DNA of 44,972 nucleotides, taken from positions 1 through 44,972 of the forward strand of contig NZ_PDYG01000031.1 in NCBI RefSeq assembly GCF_002735305.1. The letters run 5' to 3'. A program made the position numbers and the translations under genes. The notes beneath the pieces were generated by a model. It was not told the origin of the DNA. It worked only from the letters and a program-made list of their open reading frames with translations, and ran no database searches. Position 1 is the stretch's first letter. Each line of letters starts with the position of its first letter. Source of the stretch: Agathobacter ruminis (lineage in GTDB: Bacteria; Bacillota; Clostridia; Lachnospirales; Lachnospiraceae). Shown here piece after piece: positions 7,789 through 16,892 of the stretch.

Positions 7789-9810
7789 ATGAGCAAGAAA
7801 CAAGAGACAAAAAACGTGAAATCAATTAGCCGTAAATTATCATTGATTTCGGCTGTCATGTTGGTAATCAGCATGATTGCAGCAGAGTTGATTGTAATCG
7901 GATTTGGTTACAACATGGTTCAGGATTTGATCAACAAATCGCTGAAGACAGAGGTTTCTACCGATGCAGGACTAGTAAACCGTGAATTGAATGCAACCTT
8001 TTATTATTTAAACGGAGTTGCGGATGCAGTGGAGCAAAATACATTTGCGGATGAGGCTGCACTTCGTTCCTATCTGGAAGGCACAATCGGAAGATATGAG
8101 ATGATTCCGACCGGTGCTTATCTTGCATTGAATGACGGAACATTTATTTATCCTGCAGATCCGTCGATTGAAGAAGGCTTTGTAGCAACAGAAAAAGCTT
8201 GGTATACGGAAGCAATTGCATATACCGACAAGTATTTCTATTATTATGATGTTCCATATTTTGATACTGCAACAGGAAATTTGTGTTCTACCGTTCAACG
8301 CCATGTTAAGATGAAAGATGGTCGTGAAGGTGTATTTGTTGCGGATCTGATGATGAGTTCAGTACAGGCAAAGCTTGCCGATGTCAATCTCTATGATACA
8401 GGTAAAGCAATGATGGTTACGACAGACGGACTGATCCTTTCTTATGAGGATGCTTCTGTTTGCGGACAGAAACTTGAAGAACAGACCGGAAACAAATTGC
8501 TTGAGAACATCAATGAAGTGCTCACAAAGGATGACGGAACCGTTTCATCTGTCAATGCGGGCAGCAAATATCTGACCTGCGGATCGACAATTGACGGTAC
8601 GAACTGGAAAGTAATCATTTATGTGAAATCATCCGAGGTATTTGCAGCCGTAACAAAGATTATCGTTACTTTGATTATCTTTACGATTCTTGCAGTTGCA
8701 GTAGTAGTATTCATCATGGTTCGTGTATTGACCAAGATGATTAAGAAACCGGTACATGAGCTGACCAACAATATTGAAAAGATTGCCGGCGGTGACTTTA
8801 CTGTTGAAGTACATGCAAAGGGCAATGACGAAATTGCATATATGAATTCTGCAATGGGCGATTTCATTGCGGGAATGCGCGATTCCATTACGGACATCAA
8901 GGATGCTTCCGTGAGATTGCGCGGTGAAGCACACAACTCACAGGATACGGCAGATCACCTGGAAGGTGCAGCTGAGAATCAGTCATCTTCTATGGAACAG
9001 ATTCGCGGAACCATTTCAAATATGGCAGATGCGGTAACATCTGTTGCGGAGAGTGCGACCACACTTGCACAGACCATTGACGAAGTCAATGAAGGTGAAA
9101 AGCGTATTGAAGAATCTATGAATACATTGGTTCAGAAAGCGGAAATCGGAAAGAAAGACATGATGACGGTTTCAGAAGGAATGACCAATGTGGTGGCATC
9201 TATGGCAGATATGGCAGATGCGGTTAATGCGGTAGATGAGGCTGCACAAAAGATCAATGAGATTGTAGATATGATTACAGCCATTTCAACGCAGACCAAC
9301 CTGCTTTCATTGAATGCATCTATCGAGGCTGCAAGAGCCGGAGATGCAGGAAAAGGATTCGCGGTTGTTGCATCCGAAATCGGTAATCTGGCAAACAATT
9401 CTGCACAGGCAACCAGCGAAATTGCAGGTATTATTACAGAAATGTCAAGCCGTGTAAGAATGCTTTCGGAGAAATCAAATACCAATACCGAATTGATTAA
9501 TCACAATGCGGAATATGTTAATTCGGCAGCTGCAACATTCGAGCAGATTACAGAGGAACTTTCCGAAGCATCTGATACTTTGAACAGTATTGCACAGCAG
9601 ATGATGACGGTGAACGATGTCGCTTCCAATATGGCAGCAGTATCCGAAGAGCAGTCAGCATCCACTCAGGAAATTGCTTCTCAGGTAGAAGTGGTAACCG
9701 AGGCGGCAAGAGGCGTTGCAGAATCCAGCGATATGGTTTCTGTAGCTGCAAATTCCGTTGCAGATGCAGTTGATGTCATCAATAACAATCTGGAGCGATT
9801 TACCATCTAG
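7789..9810 (+). CDS. Methyl-accepting chemotaxis protein with Cache sensor
   Basis: Transmembrane chemoreceptor of 673 residues. The first helix is near residues 18-42, followed by an extracellular dCache-like sensing domain (about 45-275), a second helix (about 285-312), a HAMP domain (about 313-365) and a long coiled-coil signalling domain to the C-terminus. The conserved hairpin tip around residues 505-540 ([17 protein letters not shown]) binds CheA and CheW. The Cache fold usually senses small molecules such as amino acids or organic acids; the ligand is not readable here. No che genes are in the window. AAAGGAG lies upstream of the ATG, and a strong terminator ends the unit. Confidence 0.93.
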   Translation: MSKKQETKNVKSISRKLSLISAVMLVISMIAAELIVIGFGYNMVQDLINKSLKTEVSTDAGLVNRELNATFYYLNGVADAVEQNTFADEAALRSYLEGTIGRYEMIPTGAYLALNDGTFIYPADPSIEEGFVATEKAWYTEAIAYTDKYFYYYDVPYFDTATGNLCSTVQRHVKMKDGREGVFVADLMMSSVQAKLADVNLYDTGKAMMVTTDGLILSYEDASVCGQKLEEQTGNKLLENINEVLTKDDGTVSSVNAGSKYLTCGSTIDGTNWKVIIYVKSSEVFAAVTKIIVTLIIFTILAVAVVVFIMVRVLTKMIKKPVHELTNNIEKIAGGDFTVEVHAKGNDEIAYMNSAMGDFIAGMRDSITDIKDASVRLRGEAHNSQDTADHLEGAAENQSSSMEQIRGTISNMADAVTSVAESATTLAQTIDEVNEGEKRIEESMNTLVQKAEIGKKDMMTVSEGMTNVVASMADMADAVNAVDEAAQKINEIVDMITAISTQTNLLSLNASIEAARAGDAGKGFAVVASEIGNLANNSAQATSEIAGIITEMSSRVRMLSEKSNTNTELINHNAEYVNSAAATFEQITEELSEASDTLNSIAQQMMTVNDVASNMAAVSEEQSASTQEIASQVEVVTEAARGVAESSDMVSVAANSVADAVDVINNNLERFTI

Positions 9811-9827
9811 ATCCGGACAAAAAAATG

Positions 9828-9862
9828 AGCCTCCCCCGTTTGAATATGGGGGAGGCTTTTTG
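9828..9862 (+). terminator. Rho-independent terminator after the chemoreceptor
   Basis: AGCCTCCCCC (9828-9837) pairs perfectly with GGGGGAGGCT (9848-9857) around a 10-base loop, followed by a T run. An A run lies just before it, so it may also end the convergent minus-strand transcript that stops at 9882. Confidence 0.93.
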
Positions 9863-9881
9863 ATTGTTTTTTCAATGAATG

Positions 9882-11192
9882 TTATGACTGAATCGGGAAG
9901 AGAATACTTGCCACAAAATAACCGCTTTCCATATAGGTATCAAAGATACCGCCAGCTTCTTTGACTGCCCTACGAATAATCTTCATGCCAAGCCCGTGAT
10001 TGGAGGCATTGTCCTTGGAAGTATGGAACTGAGGATTCACTTCGTGGACATTATAGGATACCTTGTTTTTGATGCAGCAGACAAGGTACTGATTCTTTTG
10101 ATTCATATAAATCTGCAAATCCGGTTTCTTCTCTTTCACACTGGCCTCAATGGCATTGTCAAGCAGGTTTAACAGAATCGTACAAAATGTTTCTTCGTTA
10201 ATGGAGAGCTTCTCCGGAATTAAAATTTCGGTATAGGTTTTGATATGATGTTTCTGTGCAAGCGCCAGCTTGGTGTTTAAAATATAATCAATCAGCGTAT
10301 TGTTGGTATACAGAGCGGAAACATTGTCGCTCAATTCTCCGATATGTTTGGACAGAAATGCATCGATTTGGTCATATTTCTGTTCTTTCAGCAGCGTCTG
10401 TATATAAAAGTAGGAATTCTTGAGTTCGTGTCTCTCTTTTTTTGCCTGTTCTTCAATCAAAATCGCATATTTGTATCTGGACAACTGCGCCGAAGTCTCG
10501 GCATAAGCGCGTCCCAGTTTGATCCGTGCCTCATTGTTTTCACCAATCTTTGCATATAAGAAATAAAAGACCGGCAAGTTGAAAACCAGTAAAAATGCTG
10601 AGACAGAAACAAATATCGCATGTGGAATGGTCAGTGACGGATCGGCAAGCTGGAATGTAACAAAAATCGAAACCGGACAATACATCAACAGCGCAACCTG
10701 GTATTTTTTCAGGTATGTCAGGACATTGTGAAGCGGATATTTCAGGCAGAATTTTCGGAAGTAAATCAGCGTAAATGTCGGAACCAGCGCAGTGGTAATA
10801 TCAAGCGTCAGGTAAAGATAATGGTCCATTGTCGGTTCATGATCATATAAAAATCCACCGAGGAAGAATACGATACATTTGTATACGGTGAAATAATACA
10901 GATAATAGACAAGCTTTTCGATGATATAGCGATTGCGCAGGAATACAAATATCCAGATCAGACATACCGACATCAATACAGAAAAATAATAATAATATGG
11001 TATGGTCTTATGCTTCAGTGCATATTCCGGGAAATAGTACAATGCCCAGAACAGAATAATGGGCAGCGCATAATACAGGAATGTATTGATTTTTTTGTCA
11101 TTCTCAAACAAATGCAGCATCATATTCAAAAATACGATGATGTACAACGCATTGCTCATATATTGAAAAAGCAGATAAATGATTTCTATCAT
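9882..11192 (-). CDS. AgrC-like GHKL sensor histidine kinase
   Basis: Membrane sensor kinase of 436 residues. About six or seven hydrophobic helices fill residues 1-220, with no large extracellular domain. The cytoplasmic part has the phospho-accepting His in ERHELKNS near residue 255 and a GHKL-type ATPase domain with the N box LLDNAIEAS and the glycine-rich NHGLGMKII. This is the architecture of AgrC, VirS and related quorum or bacteriocin sensors. No agrB/agrD-like processing gene or peptide precursor was found beside it, so its ligand may be something other than a self-made peptide. It overlaps the response regulator gene by 4 bp and is transcribed away from the sugar transport operon. 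Confidence 0.88.
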   Translation of the reverse strand: MIEIIYLLFQYMSNALYIIVFLNMMLHLFENDKKINTFLYYALPIILFWALYYFPEYALKHKTIPYYYYFSVLMSVCLIWIFVFLRNRYIIEKLVYYLYYFTVYKCIVFFLGGFLYDHEPTMDHYLYLTLDITTALVPTFTLIYFRKFCLKYPLHNVLTYLKKYQVALLMYCPVSIFVTFQLADPSLTIPHAIFVSVSAFLLVFNLPVFYFLYAKIGENNEARIKLGRAYAETSAQLSRYKYAILIEEQAKKERHELKNSYFYIQTLLKEQKYDQIDAFLSKHIGELSDNVSALYTNNTLIDYILNTKLALAQKHHIKTYTEILIPEKLSINEETFCTILLNLLDNAIEASVKEKKPDLQIYMNQKNQYLVCCIKNKVSYNVHEVNPQFHTSKDNASNHGLGMKIIRRAVKEAGGIFDTYMESGYFVASILFPIQS

Positions 11193-11914
11193 GACAGACT
11201 CCTGTTGGTATATTGAATAAATAAGTGTTTGACTTCATCAATGCGATTGCGGCTGATTGGAATCAGCTCCTCATTGCTTAATTCAATGGAATTCTTTTTG
11301 ATGGCATTGATGAATTTATAATTCACCAGATAGCTTCGGTGCGGCTTGATAAAATCATAGTCCACCAGCAACTGTTCGATTTCCGAAAGTGAAATTTTGA
11401 TTTCGGTTGTATTATTGGTGCAGTGAATCTGGCAGTTTTTGCCCTGTGCTTCAATGAATTGAATATGATTGACATCAAATGAAAACAAGTCTTTTGAGCG
11501 CGGTTCCATAATCCGGATAATTGCCGGATTACGGCGGTTCAGTTCCGTGATGATGGCAGGCACAAGACTTGGCAGAAGCTGGTCAAAGTGGCTCTTGCGC
11601 ACAAAGCGGAATGGCTGTACCTCAAAGGTCGAAAAAACAAGTTCATCTTTATTGGAAATAAAAACAACCAAAGCATCTTCGTTCATTTGCCGGATTTTGC
11701 GGCAAATCGATATTCCGTCGATCTCCGGCATCTCGATATCCATGAATACAATATCAAAATGATAATGCTCATCCATCATGGAAAGCAATTGATTTCCGTT
11801 ATAAAACAAATCAAATTCAACCTGGACATTGTTTTTCTGAAATTCATTTGCCAGAGTTTTCATAACATAAGATGCGATTTCTTTTTCATCTTCGCAAACA
11901 GCTGCATGATACAT
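11189..11914 (-). CDS. LytTR-family response regulator, AgrA-like
   Basis: Response regulator of 241 residues: receiver domain (about 1-125) with phospho-acceptor Asp in VFMDIEMPEIDG, then a LytTR DNA-binding domain (about 140-238) containing IQFIEAQGKNC and FIKPHRSYLVN. LytTR proteins bind pairs of short direct repeats spaced about two helical turns. Such a pair lies at 11988-12023 between this gene and the divergent transporter operon. AAGGAGAA stands upstream of the ATG. The kinase gene follows with a 4-bp overlap. The simplest reading is that this pair switches on the glycoside operon next door and perhaps itself; that control is inferred from position and the repeats. Confidence 0.9.
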   Translation of the reverse strand: MYHAAVCEDEKEIASYVMKTLANEFQKNNVQVEFDLFYNGNQLLSMMDEHYHFDIVFMDIEMPEIDGISICRKIRQMNEDALVVFISNKDELVFSTFEVQPFRFVRKSHFDQLLPSLVPAIITELNRRNPAIIRIMEPRSKDLFSFDVNHIQFIEAQGKNCQIHCTNNTTEIKISLSEIEQLLVDYDFIKPHRSYLVNYKFINAIKKNSIELSNEELIPISRNRIDEVKHLFIQYTNRSLS

Positions 11915-11987
11915 ATCCGTTCTCCTTATTTTAGCCCTTCAATACTTTTTTCTTATATCTATTGTATTACAACTCTGTCTTTTTATG

Positions 11988-12023
11988 TTTTACATTTCAT
12001 ACCATATTTTAACATTTCATTCC
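11988..12023 (+). promoter_or_regulatory. Tandem LytTR-type boxes in the divergent intergenic region
   Basis: Two 16-bp copies, at 11988-12003 and 12008-12023, match at 14 of 16 bases with a period of exactly 20 bp. The core ACATTTCAT resembles the ComE half-site aCAnTTcaG, and the spacing is close to the two-turn spacing of AgrA and ComE sites. A TATACT at 12052-12057 lies 40 bp downstream of the second core and is the likely -10 of the transporter operon; there is no good -35, as expected for an activated promoter. Confidence 0.65.
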
Positions 12024-12098
12024 AAAAATGAAAATTTGAAAATTTACTTGATATACTCACAATCAGTAAAACAACAATTCAAGTTAGGAGATAGCCAC

Positions 12099-13601
12099 AT
12101 GAGTGAAGTATTACTTGAAGTAAAAGGTATGTGCAAAAACTACGGACCGATTACAGCATTGAAAAATGTGAACTTAACCGTATGTCGTGGCCAGGTTCAT
12201 GGACTCGTCGGAGAGAATGGAAGCGGCAAATCGACCATCACATCGATTGCAGCGGGAATGCAGCCGAGAACCTCCGGTCAGATGACATTCCTCGGAAAGG
12301 AATGGAATCCATCCTCCATGATTGAGGCGCAACGCAATGGATTTTCCATGATTCTCCAGGAAGCAAATACCATTCCGGGATGTACCGTTGCAGAAAATCT
12401 GTTTGCCGGAAAAGAGAATGAGTTTTCAAAATTTTCTCTGGTACAAAAAAGAAGAATGAACCGTGAAGCGGATGAAATTCTCGATCGTTTTGGGATTCAT
12501 CATATGAGAGGAAAGGATCCGATTGACAGATTTGGATTTGAGGATCGCAAGCTTCTTGAAATCGCAAGAGCGGTGACAGAAGATACACAGATACTGGTTG
12601 TGGATGAGACCACAACAGCGCTTTCTCTGGAGGGACGTGACATTCTCTATAAAGTAGTGGATGACATGGTTGCCAACAACAAAGCCGTAATCTTCATTTC
12701 TCATGATATGGATGAAATTATGGAGCGATGCAACATCCTTACTGTATTAAGAGACGGTGAGATCCGCGGAACCATTACAAAAGAAGAGATGGAAGCACCG
12801 GATGCGGTTCGAACCATTCGACAGCTGATGGTCGGACGAGACATCGGAGAAAAAATGTATCGTACCGATTTTGATGCAAGCTGCTCCGATGATGTGGCTT
12901 TGGAATTTGAACATGTGACAGGTCCGAATGTCAAAGATTTCAGCTTACAGCTGCACCGGGGGGAAATCGTCGGAATCGGCGGATTGTCCGGATGCGGTAT
13001 GCATGAAGTCGGCAGAATGGCATTTGGAATGGAAGAAGTTGACAAAGGTCATGTGCGAAGCAACGGCAAGGAAGTGCTTTCCGCAAAGGATGCGGTCGCA
13101 AGAAAAATCGGATATATTTCGAAAAACCGTGATACGGAAGCGGTTATCCTGCAGGGCTCCATCGAAAGCAATATCAATCTTCCATCCCTTTCGGATCTGA
13201 CCGTCGGAGGAATCCTTTCTCCGCGCAAAAAGAAAAAGCTTTCCAATGAGCATATAGATTTGCTTGAAATCAAATGCAGAAACGGCAATCAGTGGGTGAG
13301 CACGCTGTCCGGTGGAAATAAGCAAAAGGTTTCCTTTGCAAAATGGATTGCAAAAGGAGCGGAAATCATCATCATGGACTGCCCGACACGAGGTGTTGAT
13401 ATCGGTGTCAAGCAGGCAATGTACGGTCTGATTGACCAGATGAAGCAGGAAGGCAAAGCAATCCTGATGATCAGCGAGGAAATGTCCGAATTGATCGGTA
13501 TGTCAGATCGTCTGATCGTAATGAAGGACAGCAAAATTGCAAAAGAATTTAAACGCTCAGCGTCGTTGTCAGAGACCGATGTGATTGAGTATATGATTTA
13601 G
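12099..13601 (+). CDS. RbsA/MglA-type sugar ABC transporter ATPase
   Basis: Double-cassette ATPase of 500 residues, typical of ribose/galactose-type importers. I start at ATG 12099 behind TAGGAG; upstream in-frame codons run through the predicted regulatory region. Cassette 1 has Walker A GENGSGKST and Walker B VVDETTTAL, but its signature region is degenerate (FGFEDRKLLEIARA). Cassette 2 has the degenerate Walker A usual for the family (GGLSGCGMHEVGR), a normal signature LSGGNKQKV, and a Walker B MDCPTRGVD in which the usual glutamate is cysteine. It is the first gene of the operon, facing the LytTR regulator. Confidence 0.92.
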   Translation: MSEVLLEVKGMCKNYGPITALKNVNLTVCRGQVHGLVGENGSGKSTITSIAAGMQPRTSGQMTFLGKEWNPSSMIEAQRNGFSMILQEANTIPGCTVAENLFAGKENEFSKFSLVQKRRMNREADEILDRFGIHHMRGKDPIDRFGFEDRKLLEIARAVTEDTQILVVDETTTALSLEGRDILYKVVDDMVANNKAVIFISHDMDEIMERCNILTVLRDGEIRGTITKEEMEAPDAVRTIRQLMVGRDIGEKMYRTDFDASCSDDVALEFEHVTGPNVKDFSLQLHRGEIVGIGGLSGCGMHEVGRMAFGMEEVDKGHVRSNGKEVLSAKDAVARKIGYISKNRDTEAVILQGSIESNINLPSLSDLTVGGILSPRKKKKLSNEHIDLLEIKCRNGNQWVSTLSGGNKQKVSFAKWIAKGAEIIIMDCPTRGVDIGVKQAMYGLIDQMKQEGKAILMISEEMSELIGMSDRLIVMKDSKIAKEFKRSASLSETDVIEYMI

Positions 13602-13612
13602 GAGGTATGACA

Positions 13613-14569
13613 GTGAAAAAGCTGGGTAAAGAATTATTCACCAATCACGGCGCTGACATATTGAGCTACGGCGGCTTGGTTTTATGTGTTTTGATTTTTT
13701 CATTTTTGAGTGAGGGAAAAATTTTCAGCGCGTATAACTTTCGTATATTGATTCAGGCAGTTTGTGTATATGCCATCCTTTGTATGGGCGCAATGTTCGT
13801 TTATGCAATGGGTTATATGGATATCAGTGTCGGCGCACAGGTCGGCGTTTACAGTATCCTTTGTATCCTGATTGCAAACAAAACGAATTCCGTATGGCTT
13901 GGATTTTTAACCATCCTCGGGCTGGCGCTGATTTGTGGATTCATCAATGGATATGTATCGGTGATGCTGGGACTGCCGTCCATTGTCACATCGATTTTCC
14001 TGATGTCCATCTTCAGTGGAATACAGGCTCTGATCATGGAAAAACTCGCGCTCAACAGTGTGGCAATCACCTGTGACATGACACAATACAAAGACACGAA
14101 ATTTATGATTGCCATGATTGTGATTGTAGCAATTGTATCGATTGTACTGTTCAAATACACACCGCTCGGAGAAGTGGTCCGCTCGATTGGAGCAAATGAG
14201 CATGCGACTCAATATTCCGGAATCAATACCACCAAATGGAAGGTTCTGGCATATGCATTCTTTGGCATCTGTGTTGCGCTTGGCGCATTCCTTTTGACAG
14301 CAAGAACCGGTGCTGCCGGAAAAGGAACCGGAAACGGCTATGCGATGGATATCATGGTTGCATTGCTGCTCGGCGGAATGCCGCTTTCCGGTGGTATGCG
14401 TTCTAAGATTTCGAGCGCATTGATTGGTTCATTTACTTACGTGATTTTGTCAAACGGATTGATTCTTTCCGGTGTTGACACCAAATTGGTTTATATCATC
14501 AAAGCAATTGTATTTATCGCGGTAATTCTGATTACATGCCGCAAGAAGGACGGTGTCCTTCCAAGATAA
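13613..14569 (+). CDS. Sugar ABC transporter permease 1 (RbsC family)
   Basis: Integral membrane protein of 318 residues with about eight to ten helices, of the RbsC/BPD_transp_2 family. I choose GTG 13613: GGAGG ends at 13605, giving a 7-base gap, while the ATG at 13607 would leave almost none. The family motif region SVGAQVGVYSILC, and the later GAAGKGTGNGYAMDIM followed by LLGGMPLSGG, are as in ribose and galactose importers. It begins 11 bp after the ATPase stop. A second permease of the same family follows the binding protein, so the pore is probably a heterodimer. Confidence 0.9.
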   Translation: MKKLGKELFTNHGADILSYGGLVLCVLIFSFLSEGKIFSAYNFRILIQAVCVYAILCMGAMFVYAMGYMDISVGAQVGVYSILCILIANKTNSVWLGFLTILGLALICGFINGYVSVMLGLPSIVTSIFLMSIFSGIQALIMEKLALNSVAITCDMTQYKDTKFMIAMIVIVAIVSIVLFKYTPLGEVVRSIGANEHATQYSGINTTKWKVLAYAFFGICVALGAFLLTARTGAAGKGTGNGYAMDIMVALLLGGMPLSGGMRSKISSALIGSFTYVILSNGLILSGVDTKLVYIIKAIVFIAVILITCRKKDGVLPR

Positions 14570-14580
14570 TTTTGTTAACT

Positions 14581-14600
14581 TCCCCATACGGGGGGTTTTG
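14581..14600 (+). other. Short hairpin between permease and binding-protein genes
   Basis: CCCC (14582-14585) pairs with GGGG around ATAC, extended by U-G pairs and followed by TTTT. It could be a weak attenuator or an mRNA-processing site that sets the level of the binding protein relative to the permease. Confidence 0.35.
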
Positions 14601-14621
14601 ATAAAAAAGGAGGAAAAAGAA

Positions 14622-15791
14622 ATGGCAAATTTCAAAAAAATCGCAGCACTCGGACTGGCTGCAATCATGGGGCTTTCTACACTTACCGCATGTGGTAAGG
14701 GAGGATCGTCTGACACAACTCAGGGAGGATCAACAGTAGAGACCAAGCATCACAAAATCGGTGTAGGTTTGTATACCGATTCCGGAAAGGCGGTTGAGGC
14801 AATCAAGGCATATCTTGACGGCATCTCAAAAACAGTTGATTGTGAATTCTCTTATACAACTCTTTCAACCTATGATGAGGCAACAAACCTGACAGAGGTA
14901 CAGAACCTTATTTCTTCAGGCTGTGAGGGTATTATCCTGACAGCAGATATGGGAACCACTTCCATCATCAAGGAATGTGCAGAGGCAAATGTTTATGTAG
15001 CAGGATTCCTTTGTGACTTCAACCAGTCTATGTTTACCGCTCATGAAGAAGTATTCGAAAATGAATATTTCCTCGGAACCGTGTGTGACGGATGGGCAGA
15101 TGCAACACCATACGGCGAGCAGGTTGCTGATGAAGTGATCAAGAATGGTTACAAGTCAGTTGGTGTCATCGTATTCCCTGAATATGCTTATCCAAACCAG
15201 ACCGTAGTAGCAAAGGCATTTACAGATAAGATTAATGAGTACAACAAGACTGCTGATCAGAAGATCACAGTAAAAGAGCCGACTGTATTGAATTTTGCTC
15301 CGCTCGATGCAACTTACTTCAGCGAGAATGCAGACATTGACTGCTTATTCTCAGTAGCAGCAGGTGCAAGCTTCGTATATCCTCAGATGGTTGCTGCAAA
15401 CCGCACCGATATCAAGCTCTACACCAGTGGATTTGAAGGAACAGAAGATGTAGAAAACTTTGGCGCAAACGGAAACGGAGCATTCCGCGGAACCATGTGC
15501 TCAGCACCGGAAGCAATTGCATATCCGCTTTGCCTGTTGATTGACAAGTTAAACGGAACCGTATACAAGGATCTTCCTGCAACTGAGCGTGTAGATTGCC
15601 AGCCAATCATTATCTTAAGCGATGACGATTTGAACAAGGTAAAAGAGAAATCTCTTTACTTCTCAGCTGATTACAAGGATGCACTCATCACAGGTGAGGA
15701 CATCGTAAATATGTGTGCAAGCTACAATGCTGATGCTACTTATGCACAGCTGGTAGAAAAATTACAGCACTTAGGTGTAAACGATTTATAA
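14622..15791 (+). CDS. Sugar-binding lipoprotein of the ABC importer
   Basis: Extracellular substrate-binding lipoprotein of 389 residues. The start at 14622 follows AAAGGAGGAAAAAG and opens a lipoprotein signal (lipobox LTAC, Cys near residue 25). The mature protein looks like a Peripl_BP_4 sugar-binding fold, with the opening strand HKIGVGLYTDSG and segments such as GCEGIILTADMG and DIKLYTSGFEG. The ligand cannot be read directly. The cytoplasmic rhamnosidase and GH3 enzyme downstream suggest a rhamnose-containing beta-glycoside. Confidence 0.9.
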   Translation: MANFKKIAALGLAAIMGLSTLTACGKGGSSDTTQGGSTVETKHHKIGVGLYTDSGKAVEAIKAYLDGISKTVDCEFSYTTLSTYDEATNLTEVQNLISSGCEGIILTADMGTTSIIKECAEANVYVAGFLCDFNQSMFTAHEEVFENEYFLGTVCDGWADATPYGEQVADEVIKNGYKSVGVIVFPEYAYPNQTVVAKAFTDKINEYNKTADQKITVKEPTVLNFAPLDATYFSENADIDCLFSVAAGASFVYPQMVAANRTDIKLYTSGFEGTEDVENFGANGNGAFRGTMCSAPEAIAYPLCLLIDKLNGTVYKDLPATERVDCQPIIILSDDDLNKVKEKSLYFSADYKDALITGEDIVNMCASYNADATYAQLVEKLQHLGVNDL

Positions 15792-15810
15792 AATCAAGAA
15801 ACAAGTTTTC

Positions 15811-15837
15811 GGGCGGCCGCAGGATATGCGGCCACCC
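15811..15837 (+). other. Strong GC hairpin after the binding-protein gene
   Basis: GGGCGGCCGC (15811-15820) pairs with GCGGCCACCC (15828-15837) with one internal mismatch and a 7-base loop. No T run follows, so this is not a classic terminator. Such hairpins often protect the 3' end of binding-protein mRNA or impede readthrough into the second permease. Confidence 0.6.
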
Positions 15838-15874
15838 ATATCACTAAAAAATGCGATACGGAGACAGGCAGCAT

Positions 15875-16873
15875 ATGAAAAAAACAAATAAAGCGGTTGA
15901 TATTTTAAAAAGAATTTTTTTGACGATGTTATTCCCGTTAGTAATTTATGTCGTCATGTTTATCCTGACAAGGAGTAGAGGAATTACATATTATGGTCTG
16001 ACTGTGGACATGTGGCGCACGGTTTTGGTGAATTCATCGATGACAGGTGTGGCTGCGCTTGCAATCTGGCTTCAGGTCAAGAACGGCCGCTTTGATTTTT
16101 CGGGTGGCGCGACCATGGTGCTGACTGCAATCCTGGCAGGAAATATTGTCATTCAGAATCATCAGGGACCTGTTGTATATCTGATTTTATGTATTTTATT
16201 TGCAATGATTTTGTGTACGATTACCGGAATCATTTATATTGTAGGCCGACTTCCGATTATGATCTGTACAATCGGAGTGGCTCTTTTGTATGAATCAATT
16301 ACCTATCTGGTATTTGATGCGCAGGGACTCATCATGATGAGTAATACCAAGCTTACTATTTTTGGCAGAATGCCATACATTCTGATTGTATTGGCGATTG
16401 CATTATTTGTCTTTGTCGGATATTCGTATTTTACGGTTTCCGGAAAGAGAGCAAAACTGCTTGCAAACAACCAGCAGGCAGCAGTTAATATCGGAATTAA
16501 TGAGAAGAAAAACGTGATTCAGACATTCGTGGTATGCGGCGTGCTGCTCGGATGTGCGGCAGCAATCTACGGTTCCAACAATACCGTAGCACCGCAGTCC
16601 GGACTTTCCACAGCAAACACGTTGTTCTCAAACATCATTCCGGCATTTATGGGAATGTTTGTAGGAGCAGCATCAGTAGATGCAATCGGTGTCGTAGTCG
16701 CAGCATTCGGTATGGAAATCCTCAATTACGGATTAAGCTGTCTCGGATACGGTGCCGGCGGATGGCAGCAGATTATCGTGGGCAGCTTCATGCTGTTGTT
16801 CTATACGATTACAGCGCAGTGGCCACGCATCCAGGCTGCAAGAGCAAAAAAAGCACGAATGAATGAAGCATAG
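15875..16873 (+). CDS. Sugar ABC transporter permease 2 (RbsC family)
   Basis: Second membrane subunit, 332 residues from ATG 15875 (GGAG about 13 bp upstream; ATG 15851 has no ribosome site). About eight to ten hydrophobic helices are visible. The segment NGRFDFSGGATMVLTAILAG occupies the place of the family motif, and GSNNTVAPQSGLSTANTLFS corresponds to the conserved cytoplasmic region. It is more divergent from RbsC than permease 1. The order ATPase, permease, binding protein, permease in one strand supports one four-gene importer. Confidence 0.87.
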   Translation: MKKTNKAVDILKRIFLTMLFPLVIYVVMFILTRSRGITYYGLTVDMWRTVLVNSSMTGVAALAIWLQVKNGRFDFSGGATMVLTAILAGNIVIQNHQGPVVYLILCILFAMILCTITGIIYIVGRLPIMICTIGVALLYESITYLVFDAQGLIMMSNTKLTIFGRMPYILIVLAIALFVFVGYSYFTVSGKRAKLLANNQQAAVNIGINEKKNVIQTFVVCGVLLGCAAAIYGSNNTVAPQSGLSTANTLFSNIIPAFMGMFVGAASVDAIGVVVAAFGMEILNYGLSCLGYGAGGWQQIIVGSFMLLFYTITAQWPRIQAARAKKARMNEA

Positions 16874-16892
16874 GATATAAAGAGGTGAAAAA

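Noticed and set aside
9132-9485. Antisense open frame opposite the chemoreceptor signalling domain
   Set aside because: Ala/Ser/Ile-rich low-complexity product caused by the coiled-coil codon pattern of the sense gene.
9882-11914. A complete agr quorum-sensing locus
   Set aside because: Only the sensor and regulator are present; I found no AgrB-like protease or peptide precursor on either strand nearby.
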